Notes under the pieces: model-generated | Seen by the model: the letters and a program-made list of their open reading frames with translations, nothing else | Database searches by the model: none | What the model was told of the DNA's origin: nothing | Part shown: positions 1 to 5,883 of the stretch, piece after piece | Layout: every line of letters begins with the position of its first letter | Numbering within the stretch: position 1 is the stretch's first letter | Translations under genes and position numbers: made by a program | Assembly: GCA_030599445.1 (NCBI GenBank) | Contig: JAUVOA010000075.1 | Span: 1-7,151, forward strand | Length of the DNA: 7,151 bases | Source of the DNA: Atribacterota bacterium | Lineage (GTDB): Bacteria > Atribacterota > Phoenicimicrobiia > Phoenicimicrobiales > Phoenicimicrobiaceae | Direction of reading: 5' to 3'

Positions 1-56
1 AATATATATAGAATTAGAGGATTATCAGTTTTTGTAGGAAAAAATGGTAATTCTTT

Positions 57-92
57 AAAACGTAGAAAATATAAGGGTTTCTGCGTTTTTTT
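57..92 (+). terminator. Hairpin with T-run, possible Rho-independent terminator
   Basis: The arm 57-68 (AAAACGTAGAAA) pairs with 78-89 as a 12-bp stem with one T-G wobble and a 9-base loop. A run of seven Ts (86-92) overlaps the 3' arm. This is the layout of an intrinsic terminator and could end a gene lying before the window. Only three of the pairs are G-C, so the stem is weak. The loop contains the recurring ATAAGGGTTT start, so it may instead be part of the local repeat family. Confidence 0.35.
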
Positions 93-174
93 GTTATATG
101 GGATGGTGTTAGTGCTTTTAAAATATGGAGAAAATGAGGCAAAAAAGGGCCAAAAGCTCTATTTTTAGGAGGCT

Positions 175-198
175 GAAAGCCTTGCAAAATAAGGGTTT
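175..198 (+). repeat. Inverted-repeat element, copy 1
   Basis: A 24-bp element: GAAAGCCTT, five variable bases, then ATAAGGGTTT. The inner arms AAAGCCTT (176-183) and AAGGGTTT (191-198) are inverted repeats of each other with one mismatch, separated by 7 bases. The same layout recurs exactly 134 bases downstream with identical arms and a different centre. Just before it, AGGCT GAA AGCCT (170-182) forms a second small perfect hairpin that overlaps the left arm. Confidence 0.6.
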
Positions 199-268
199 TA
201 GCGAAATATTGTCGTAGCAGCGTTTCTTGAGGTGGCCTAAGATGATTGTTCATATTTTTAAAATAGGC

Positions 269-298
269 GCTTAAAATAGCTTAAAATGGCTTATTTTA
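269..298 (+). repeat. Tandem 10-mer array, three units
   Basis: Three contiguous 10-base units all begin GCTTA: GCTTAAAATA, GCTTAAAATG and GCTTATTTTA. The second and third units together also make an inverted repeat (TAAAAT at 282-287 against ATTTTA at 293-298). This could be slippage in AT-rich DNA or a small protein-binding array. No function can be assigned. Confidence 0.5.
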
Positions 299-308
299 GG
301 TGTGGGCG

Positions 309-332
309 GAAAGCCTTATTTTATAAGGGTTT
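309..332 (+). repeat. Inverted-repeat element, copy 2
   Basis: This is the second copy of the 24-bp element at 175-198. The nine left bases and ten right bases are identical to copy 1, while all five central bases differ. Here the centre extends the pairing, giving a 10-bp stem (310-319 with 323-332) with one G-G mismatch and a 3-base loop. Some flanking bases are also shared (GGC before, AG.G after), so the copies descend from a common unit rather than matching by chance. Confidence 0.6.
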
Positions 333-364
333 GAGTGAGGTTTTGGAGTAAAGGAAGGACCAAG

Positions 365-454
365 ATGAAAGTTGATAAAGAATGTGACAGGGGAAAAGTT
401 GGATTTTTAGAAACAAATGTAGTAATATTAAAAAACGCTCAGCCTACCCTATGA
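365..454 (+). CDS. Possible 29-residue leader peptide upstream of glnS
   Basis: A short ORF starts with ATG at 365, directly behind a purine-rich Shine-Dalgarno sequence (AAGGAAGGA, 351-359) at 5-base spacing, and ends with TGA at 452-454. The translation begins MKVDKECDRGKVGF, is mostly charged or polar, and matches no family I recognise. It ends 49 bases before glnS. No glutamine run or obvious attenuator follows it, so a leader-peptide role in glnS control is only a possibility. The ribosome site is better than chance would suggest, but the frame is short enough to be accidental. Confidence 0.25.
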   Translation: MKVDKECDRGKVGFLETNVVILKNAQPTL

Positions 455-503
455 AACCTTGGGTGGAAATTTCAATACAAAATAAAGCAAGGGGGACTAG
501 TTT

Positions 504-2216
504 ATGGATCACGAAGAGTCTAAAGCAACGGTTAATTTTATTCAGGAGATCATTGATCAAGATAAAAAAACGAATAAATATCATGGAAGAGTTCATCTTC
601 GGTTTCCCCCGGAACCTAATGGGTACCTGCACATCGGGCATGCTAAGTCTATTTGCTTAAATTTCGGTTTGGCTGCAAAAAATAGCGGTCTATGCAATCT
701 TCGCTTTGATGATACAAATCCCAGTAAGGAAAGTTTGGAATATATTGAATCTATCATTAGAGATGTTAATTGGTTGGGATTTGACTGGGATAACAGGCTT
801 TTTTATGCTTCCGACTATTTTGAAAAGATGTATGATTATGCCGTTCGTCTGATTAAGGCAGGCAAAGCATATGTGTGCGACCTGAGTTCTGAAGAAATTA
901 AGGAGTACCGCGGAGGTTTCAAGGAACCGGGGAAAGAAAGCCCATATCGCAGCCGATCTGTGGAGGAAAACCTGGATCTGTTTATGCGTATGCGAGCTGG
1001 CGAATTTGCCGATGGTTCCCGGGTACTGCGAGCTAAAATTGACATGACCTCTCCTAATTTGAACATGAGGGATCCTATTCTCTACCGTATTTTAAGGGCT
1101 ACACATCATCGGACGGGGAATAAGTGGTGCATTTATCCTATGTATGATTATGCTCATCCTCTTGAAGATTATTACGAAAGGATTACTCATTCCGTCTGTA
1201 CCCTGGAGTTTGAAGACCATCGCCCTTTATACGATTGGGTTCTCAATGCCTTGAATCTGCCAGATACACCTCAACAGATTGAATTTGCCCGACTGAATTT
1301 GACCAATACGTTGATGAGCAAACGTAAGCTTCTCAAACTGGTAGAGGAAGGTTGTGTAGCTGGATGGGATGATCCTCGTATGCCGACTATATCAGGCTTG
1401 CGGCGCAGGGGCTATACTCCGGAAGCTATCCGAAGTTTCTGCGAGCGTATCAGAGTAGCCAAGACTAATAGTGTGGTGGATGTCCGTTTTCTGGAACACT
1501 GTATCCGAGAAGACCTGAACCTGAGGGCATCCCGGGTTATGGGAGTACTGCATCCCTTAAAGCTGATTATTGATAATTATCCTGGAGAAATGGTGGAAGA
1601 GATGGAATCAGAAAATAATCCTGAGGATCCTACTACCGGGACGCGCAAAATACCCTTTTCCCGAATTCTTTACATCGAACGGGAAGACTTTCATGAAGAC
1701 CCGCCAAAAAAGTATTTTCGTCTGGCTCCCGGTCGCGAGGTCAGGTTAAAAAATGCCTATATTATCAAATGTAAAGGATTTATTCGGGATGAAAAAACGG
1801 GAGAGATAAAAGAAGTACATTGTACATATGATCCGGAAAGCAAAAGCGGTAAGCCGGGTGCTAAACGTAAGGTAAAAGGAACCTTACATTGGGTTTCCGC
1901 AGACCATGCTTTGAAAGCGGAAGTGCGCTTATATGAACATCTTTTAGTGGACCAGAACGAGGGAGCGGAAGAACAGGAGGAAGAGAAAAATTTTATAAAG
2001 CAGCTTAACCCAAATTCTCTGGGAGTATTAGTTGATTGTTTGGTGGAACCCAGTTTAGCGGGAGCGGATCCCGGAAGCAGATACCAGTTCATGCGAAAAG
2101 GATACTTTTGTGTTGATTCCGATTCAACGTCGGATAAGTTAGTGTTTAACCGAATTGTATCTTTGCGGGATACTTGGGATAGGATCCTTAAAGCCAATAA
2201 AAATCAAAAATCCTAA
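504..2216 (+). CDS. glnS: Glutaminyl-tRNA synthetase
   Basis: Cytoplasmic class I synthetase (GlnRS, EC 6.1.1.18) that charges tRNA-Gln with glutamine using ATP. The 570-residue length is normal for the bacterial enzyme. The Rossmann catalytic domain carries [13 protein letters not shown] (residues 36-48, the HIGH signature at 43-46), then FDDTNP (68-73), WCIYPMYD (208-215), [14 protein letters not shown] (232-245) and the KMSKS-type loop LMSKRKL (270-276). The C-terminal half is the beta-barrel anticodon-binding region, with [11 protein letters not shown] (459-469) and a typical end, [12 protein letters not shown] (524-535). The ATG at 504 follows GGGGG (491-495) at 8-base spacing and gives the expected GlnRS N-terminus. 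The segment 221-226 reads EDYYER where familiar bacterial enzymes have a sequence like SDALEG. Arginine is mostly CGN, unlike the genes downstream, which suggests a different origin. GlnRS is patchily distributed in bacteria; many low-GC anaerobes make Gln-tRNA through GatCAB instead. Confidence 0.97.
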   Translation: MDHEESKATVNFIQEIIDQDKKTNKYHGRVHLRFPPEPNGYLHIGHAKSICLNFGLAAKNSGLCNLRFDDTNPSKESLEYIESIIRDVNWLGFDWDNRLFYASDYFEKMYDYAVRLIKAGKAYVCDLSSEEIKEYRGGFKEPGKESPYRSRSVEENLDLFMRMRAGEFADGSRVLRAKIDMTSPNLNMRDPILYRILRATHHRTGNKWCIYPMYDYAHPLEDYYERITHSVCTLEFEDHRPLYDWVLNALNLPDTPQQIEFARLNLTNTLMSKRKLLKLVEEGCVAGWDDPRMPTISGLRRRGYTPEAIRSFCERIRVAKTNSVVDVRFLEHCIREDLNLRASRVMGVLHPLKLIIDNYPGEMVEEMESENNPEDPTTGTRKIPFSRILYIEREDFHEDPPKKYFRLAPGREVRLKNAYIIKCKGFIRDEKTGEIKEVHCTYDPESKSGKPGAKRKVKGTLHWVSADHALKAEVRLYEHLLVDQNEGAEEQEEEKNFIKQLNPNSLGVLVDCLVEPSLAGADPGSRYQFMRKGYFCVDSDSTSDKLVFNRIVSLRDTWDRILKANKNQKS

Positions 2217-2355
2217 TTGAATTTGTCAGTTAGTCGTTAGCGAATAGTATTTAGCAAAGAGAAAGAAAAAGAAAAAAAGTGCAAAGTGTAGGATAAGAAA
2301 TAAGATAAAAACTTAAAATTTACTAATTCTCCAATTAACTAACCAATTAATATTA
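2217..2355. other. AT-rich intergenic sequence after glnS
   Basis: No gene is visible between the glnS stop and the terminator stem. It contains short reiterated TTAG motifs (2230-2255), an uninterrupted 24-base purine run (2256-2279) and CCAATTAA twice at 12-base spacing (2331-2338 and 2343-2350). These look like degenerate low-complexity sequence rather than coding or structured RNA. Confidence 0.6.
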
Positions 2356-2396
2356 AATTAAAAAATCCGGAAAATTATTTTTCGGATTTTTTAATT
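2356..2396 (+). terminator. Strong Rho-independent terminator
   Basis: A near-perfect hairpin: 2356-2374 pairs with 2378-2396, giving 18 Watson-Crick pairs and one G-T wobble (2370 with 2382) around a 3-base loop (2375-2377). The stem centre is ATCCG/CGGAT, flanked by an A-run on the 5' side and TTTTTT (2387-2392) on the 3' side. The symmetry lets it act in both directions. It sits about 140 bases after glnS and isolates it from the cluster that follows. Confidence 0.88.
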
Positions 2397-2458
2397 ATTG
2401 TGTTAAAAAAGAAGGATAATTGGAAGGTTGTGTAGTATATATAAGGTGATAATTTAAT

Positions 2459-2510
2459 GAGATTGCTTCGGATGGTACTCAAGTAGTATTGAATACCACC
2501 TCGCAATGAC
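2459..2510. repeat. Palindromic intergenic repeat (GATTGCTTCG...CGCAATGAC type)
   Basis: The element starts GAGATTGCTTCGG and ends CCTCGCAATGAC. The ends pair through ATTGC/GCAAT (2462-2466 with 2503-2507). After a small internal loop, 2470-2480 pairs with 2491-2500 (GG-TGGTA-TC against GA-TACCA-CC) with one bulge and one mismatch, leaving a 10-base loop. From memory, end sequences like these recur in intergenic palindromes of many unrelated bacterial and metagenomic genomes. It lies between the terminator and the next promoter, where such non-coding repeats usually sit. Confidence 0.6.
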
Positions 2511-2522
2511 AAAATGGATATA

Positions 2523-2531
2523 TGAGATTGC
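2523..2531 (+). repeat. Fragment repeating the palindrome's left end
   Basis: TGAGATTGC repeats the nine bases at 2458-2466, 65 bases downstream and in the same orientation. No matching GCAAT right end follows, so it looks like a truncated or decayed copy of the palindromic element next to it. Confidence 0.4.
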
Positions 2532-2581
2532 CGTGATATGATAAATCAGAGCTCCATCAGACTAATATTAGATAGAAAAAA

Positions 2582-2610
2582 TTGAATAATATGAGTTAAT
2601 CTGTTATAAA
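2582..2610 (+). promoter_or_regulatory. Sigma-A type promoter with extended -10
   Basis: TTGAAT (2582-2587) matches four of six bases of the -35 consensus. After a 17-base spacer comes TATAAA (2605-2610), five of six for the -10 box, preceded by TG at 2602-2603 as an extended -10. Transcription would start near 2617, leaving a leader of about 30 bases before the ATG at 2649. It is the best promoter match I found in the window and probably drives the five-gene cluster. Confidence 0.6.
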
Positions 2611-2648
2611 TAGATAAGTAAAAAATTGTTTCGGGCGGAAAATCATTT

Positions 2649-3683
2649 ATGGAATTCGTAAAAGATAAAAGATTAAATTTTATTATCAGTATATCCATTG
2701 GTATTGTCATTCTATTTTATGTATTGAGTAAATTGAAGTGGTTATTTATATATTTTAGTTTTGCTTTAATGTTAGCTTATTTCTTCGATCCTTTATATAA
2801 ATTTCTTCTTAATAAGAAGGCCCCGAAAGTATTGGCTATTATTATTGTCTTTGGGATAATAATTGCCTTGTTAATCCTAACTATATTTTTTCTAATCCCC
2901 AGTGTAATTAATCAACTTAATATTTTATATAAAGAAATTCCTAATTTTATCGAAAATTACCAAAATCTAATTTTATCTATAAAACCACAACTCTCAAAAT
3001 TTATAAATCCGGCCGATGTAGAGATTTTACTTAAAGAAAATTTATCTGAACTACAGAAAGGTGTATTGGGTTTTTCCCAAAGCATTATAATTTATTTGTC
3101 CAATATAGTTTCCAGTATTACTTTTGGTATAGTAATTGTCCCTTTAATCTTATTTTATCTAATGAGAGATATGTTTAAATTTAAAGAAAATTTGTATATT
3201 TTCGTATCAAAGGAAAATAAAAAAGAATTTAAGGAAGTACTGGAGGAAATAGATCATATTGTCAGTGGTTTTATTCGTGGTCGAATAATAGTCTGCTTTA
3301 TTGTAGGGACTTTGATTGGTATAGGGTTGTACTTCTTAAATCTAAAATTCGCTTTAATTATCGGGATTGTTAGCGGAGCGTTTAACTTTGTCCCTTATTT
3401 AGGACCCATTGTGGGAGTTGTTCTAGCTTTAATTTTTGCCTTGGGCAGCTCCTGGTGGACATTGCTGATGATCGTAGTTTTATTTGTTTTAGCTAATCAG
3501 CTTGAGGCGATATATCTTAATCCTAATATCTTAGGGAAAGGATTAGGTCTACACCCTTTAACAGTAATTTTATCAATGTTAATTTGCGGTCAGTTATTAG
3601 GAATATTGGGAGTATTGGTAGCCGTTCCTTTGGCAGCTATCTTGAAAGTTTTAGCTATTAGATATTTGGTCCAGGAGGGATAG
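2649..3683 (+). CDS. AI-2E family transporter (putative permease)
   Basis: A 344-residue polytopic membrane protein of the AI-2E/TqsA/PerM family (PF01594), normal in length. Two close hydrophobic segments at about 10-46 lead into FDPLYKFL (46-53); a third spans about 60-84. A long, largely extramembrane stretch (about 85-140) follows, as is typical. Then come a membrane segment ending FYLMRD (169-174), the family motif GFIRGR (207-212), FNFVPYLGPIVG (245-256) and the C-terminal block NQLEAIYLNPNILGKGLGLHPL (283-304), with two more membrane segments to the end. The family includes AI-2 exporters and Na+/H+ antiporters, so the substrate cannot be named here. A weak GGCGGA ribosome site (2634-2639) lies 9 bases before the ATG. 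It is probably the first gene of the cluster; the next gene starts 10 bases after its stop. Confidence 0.93.
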   Translation: MEFVKDKRLNFIISISIGIVILFYVLSKLKWLFIYFSFALMLAYFFDPLYKFLLNKKAPKVLAIIIVFGIIIALLILTIFFLIPSVINQLNILYKEIPNFIENYQNLILSIKPQLSKFINPADVEILLKENLSELQKGVLGFSQSIIIYLSNIVSSITFGIVIVPLILFYLMRDMFKFKENLYIFVSKENKKEFKEVLEEIDHIVSGFIRGRIIVCFIVGTLIGIGLYFLNLKFALIIGIVSGAFNFVPYLGPIVGVVLALIFALGSSWWTLLMIVVLFVLANQLEAIYLNPNILGKGLGLHPLTVILSMLICGQLLGILGVLVAVPLAAILKVLAIRYLVQEG

Positions 3684-3693
3684 AATAGGTTAT

Positions 3694-5205
3694 ATGAAAA
3701 AGATATTCTACATAATTTTAATGACAGTTTTATTGACTATTTTATTCCTTGTTTCTTCAGTTTTAGCTCAATCTTCAGAAATAAAGATACTATTAGATAA
3801 TAAACCCCTCGAAACCGTTGTCCCTTCAGTTATCGAAAATGATCGACTATTTGTTTCAGCTCGTAATGTAGTAGACGCCTTAGGTGGAAGGATTACCTGG
3901 TTTCCCGCTTTAAAGTTGATGACTATAAATATTAATGGTCGTACAGCCCGTTTAGTAATCGATGACCCTTCTTTGGAGATAGATGAAAAGGTAATTTCTC
4001 TGGAAATGCCAGCAAGAATTCTCGATAATCGGGTAATGATTCCCTTAGAAGTGATAAAAATTATAGCCGAAGTAGATATTAAATGGGAGAACCAGACCAA
4101 GACTTTATCCATTAATACCATAAGACCTTTTCTATTAGAAGTTAGAAGTTATTCTCATCCCGACAAAACCAGGGTGGTGATAGACTTATCTGAAAAGACA
4201 GAATTTAGGGCAGATAAGTTAATAAATCCGGATAGAATTTTTGTCGATATAATGGGTTCTATTGTAAAATTAGAAGATACCTCCAAACAGATAAAGATAG
4301 ATGATGGAGTGATAAAAACAGTAAGGACAGCTCAATTTAACGAGGAAATTACCAGAGTTGTATTTGATCTTTACCAGGAAGCCAAATACGAACTTTTCAG
4401 TCTTATTGAACCCGATAGGGTAGTAATTGATATATTCAAACCGGAAGGGAAAGCGGCGACTGTCTCTGAAACTCTTCCCGCTAAGCCTAAAGAAAAGCCT
4501 ACTCTCGGGTCTGAGATAACCGGTAAAAGAGTAGTAATTATTGATCCCGGTCATGGTGGAAAAGATCCGGGAGCGATCGGACCTACTGGCTTGAAAGAGA
4601 GCGAAGCTACTTTAGGAATCGCTCTTTATTTAGAGAAATTGCTAAAAGGGGCAGGTATTCCCACCTATTTAACCAGAAGTAAAGATGAATTTGTTTATCT
4701 GGAAGATAGAACAAATTTTGCTAACCAGAAAAATGGTTTTGTATTTGTAAGTTTACACGCTAATTCAGTTTTAAATCACCGTTCTAGTGCTGAAGGAATA
4801 GAAACCTTTTTGTTAAGTTCCAAATACATCGGTGCCTCAGCCAGAGATGTAGCAGATAGGGAAAATAGAGCCAGTAGGGCTCATCCGGAGGTAGATACTG
4901 ATTTAGCCTTGATTATCGCTGACCTGGAAGAGAGCGCTAACATCAAGTATAGTTTTGATTTTGCTGATATTATCCAGAAAAAATTAGTAGAGTATCTAAA
5001 ATTAGAAAATAGGGGAATAAAACAAGCTCCCTTTGTTGTATTAAAAGGAGCGAATATGGCAGCAGTAATTATAGAGGTTGGTTTTATTTCTAATCCTAAA
5101 GAGGAAAAATTATTAAAAACCAATAAGTTTAGAGAAAATGCCGCTCAGGCCCTGTTTGAAGCAATAAAATATTATGTAGAAAATACCCCTGATAATGGTG
5201 AATAG
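3694..5205 (+). CDS. Exported N-acetylmuramoyl-L-alanine amidase (Cu-amine-oxidase-N, AMIN, Amidase_3)
   Basis: A zinc hydrolase that cleaves the bond between N-acetylmuramic acid and L-alanine in peptidoglycan, acting outside the membrane. The 503 residues start with a signal peptide (MKK plus a hydrophobic core at 4-20) with a likely signal peptidase I site after VLA (23-25). Domains in order are a copper-amine-oxidase-N-like domain at about 33-141 (PSVIENDRLFVSARNVVDAL at 44-63), an AMIN domain at about 147-248, a proline/lysine linker at about 250-276, and Amidase_3 at about 278-495. Predicted zinc ligands are H287 in DPGHGGKDPGA, E302 in LKESEA, and H355 in SLHAN; the catalytic glutamate is E461 in IIEVGFISNP. 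No key residue is missing. AMIN domains target such enzymes to the envelope. The best ribosome site, AGGAGGGA (3673-3680), lies inside the end of the preceding gene, 13 bases before the ATG, suggesting coupled translation. Despite the name, the first domain need not bind copper. Confidence 0.95.
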   Translation: MKKIFYIILMTVLLTILFLVSSVLAQSSEIKILLDNKPLETVVPSVIENDRLFVSARNVVDALGGRITWFPALKLMTININGRTARLVIDDPSLEIDEKVISLEMPARILDNRVMIPLEVIKIIAEVDIKWENQTKTLSINTIRPFLLEVRSYSHPDKTRVVIDLSEKTEFRADKLINPDRIFVDIMGSIVKLEDTSKQIKIDDGVIKTVRTAQFNEEITRVVFDLYQEAKYELFSLIEPDRVVIDIFKPEGKAATVSETLPAKPKEKPTLGSEITGKRVVIIDPGHGGKDPGAIGPTGLKESEATLGIALYLEKLLKGAGIPTYLTRSKDEFVYLEDRTNFANQKNGFVFVSLHANSVLNHRSSAEGIETFLLSSKYIGASARDVADRENRASRAHPEVDTDLALIIADLEESANIKYSFDFADIIQKKLVEYLKLENRGIKQAPFVVLKGANMAAVIIEVGFISNPKEEKLLKTNKFRENAAQALFEAIKYYVENTPDNGE

Positions 5206-5213
5206 GATTAATT

Positions 5214-5840
5214 ATGGTTAAAAATAGAAAGCCGAAAAAGAAAAGAAATAACCTGAAAATCATTTTCATATTATTAATACTTGTAGTAATTGTAATTTTT
5301 AGCTATACAATATTTAATAAGTTTATTGTCCCTATCTGGGAAAGATATACAGAGAAGCCTGTTATTACCAAGGAAGTCCCTTATAAGGAAGAAGAAATAA
5401 AAGAAGTTCAACCTGTGCCGATAGAAGAGATGGTCGAGGTGAATCTTTACTTTTCTGATTCTCAAGCGATGTACTTAGTTCCCGAAAAAAGAAAAATATC
5501 TCAAATCCCTTCTTTAACCAGACAGGTAGTTATTGAGCTGATAAAAGGTCCGGAAAGTTCCGATTTTTACCCTACAATTCCCGAAGGAACTCAAGTCAAT
5601 GAAGTATATATTGCTGATGATATTGCCTATTTAGACCTATCTGAGGAGATATTTGAAAATCATCCCGGAGGAAGCAGTGGTGAATTAATGACTGTCTATT
5701 CTATAGTCAATACTTTAACTGAAATCCCTCCGATTAAAGGTGTGCAAATATTAGTGGGAGGAAATGAGAAGAAGAGTTTAGTCGGACATATAGATATTAG
5801 TATGCCTTTACTTAGAGATGAAGATTGGATTAAACCATAA
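5214..5840 (+). CDS. Membrane-anchored GerMN-domain protein
   Basis: A 208-residue protein with a very basic N-terminus (MVKNRKPKKKR), one membrane segment at about 15-33 and the rest predicted outside the cell. A charged linker (about 45-72) precedes the GerMN domain (about 75-195). Its signature is clear: LTRQVVIELIKGP (101-113), the YIADDIAYLDLS strand (132-143), then GGSSGELMTVYSIVNTLTE (152-170) and VQILVGG (177-183). GerMN is the repeated domain of Bacillus GerM, a spore germination and sporulation protein, but it also occurs in many non-sporulating lineages. There is no lipobox cysteine, so it is anchored by its N-terminal helix. AGGA (5204-5207), overlapping the amidase stop, is the ribosome site with 6-base spacing. 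Pairing with an amidase gene is a recurrent arrangement and points to envelope or peptidoglycan work. Presence of GerMN alone does not prove sporulation. Confidence 0.9.
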   Translation: MVKNRKPKKKRNNLKIIFILLILVVIVIFSYTIFNKFIVPIWERYTEKPVITKEVPYKEEEIKEVQPVPIEEMVEVNLYFSDSQAMYLVPEKRKISQIPSLTRQVVIELIKGPESSDFYPTIPEGTQVNEVYIADDIAYLDLSEEIFENHPGGSSGELMTVYSIVNTLTEIPPIKGVQILVGGNEKKSLVGHIDISMPLLRDEDWIKP

Positions 5841-5866
5841 ACTGAAGGACTGATATAGAGAAAGAT

Positions 5867-5883
5867 AGGGAGTGACAAAGATT
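5867..5883 (+). promoter_or_regulatory. Unusual start region of the DUF212 gene
   Basis: AGGGAGTGA (5867-5875) matches the ideal ribosome-binding sequence AGGAGGTGA at seven of nine bases but contains the apparent GTG start (5872-5874), leaving almost no spacer. Another AAGGA (5845-5849) is 22 bases from the GTG, which is too far. An in-frame ATT (5881-5883), the fourth codon of the frame, sits 8 bases after AGGGAG, the normal spacing. The true start is therefore either GTG with a compressed site or a rare AUU. Confidence 0.4.

Larger units (their letters stand above)
1..503. other. Gene-poor region upstream of glnS, with short repeats
   Basis: This stretch holds no open reading frame that I can support as a conventional gene. 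The longest frame lies on the minus strand (253 to 14); it has no Shine-Dalgarno sequence before its ATG and its translation resembles no family I know. What it does hold is a hairpin followed by a T-run (57-92), a duplicated inverted-repeat element (175-198 and 309-332), a tandem 10-mer array (269-298) and a small ORF with a good ribosome binding site (365-454). The motif ATAAGGGTTT occurs three times, at 71-80, 189-198 and 323-332, always in the same orientation. No tRNA or rRNA is visible. Confidence 0.7.

Noticed and set aside
103..168. 21-residue + strand ORF
   Set aside because: No ribosome binding site and no recognisable content; expected by chance in this sequence.
14..253. 79-codon minus-strand frame upstream of glnS
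   Set aside because: No Shine-Dalgarno sequence precedes its ATG, the translation resembles no family, and it spans the hairpin and one inverted-repeat copy, so it is probably an accidental frame.
399..428. Promoter for glnS (TTGGAT, 18 bases, TAATAT)
   Set aside because: Only three of six bases match the -35 consensus and the DNA is AT-rich, so it does not stand out. It would also start transcription inside the short leader ORF.
440..503. T-box or other riboswitch before glnS (GGGTGG at about 464)
   Set aside because: The T-box core sequence is not completed, no specifier stem or terminator/antiterminator pair is visible, and the leader is too short.
451..660. 69-codon frame starting at the ATGA that ends the small ORF
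   Set aside because: Most of it overlaps the conserved start of glnS in another frame, it has no good ribosome site, and the translation looks like an out-of-frame shadow.
2217..2350. TTAG and CCAATTAA reiterations as a true repeat array
   Set aside because: Units are short, irregular and imperfect, which is better explained by low-complexity drift than by a CRISPR-like or iteron array.
2536..2580. Possible small RNA between the palindrome and the promoter
   Set aside because: No promoter-terminator pair or stable fold is visible there.
5214..5840. GerMN protein as a lipoprotein
   Set aside because: There is no cysteine after the hydrophobic segment, so no lipobox; a membrane-helix anchor fits better.
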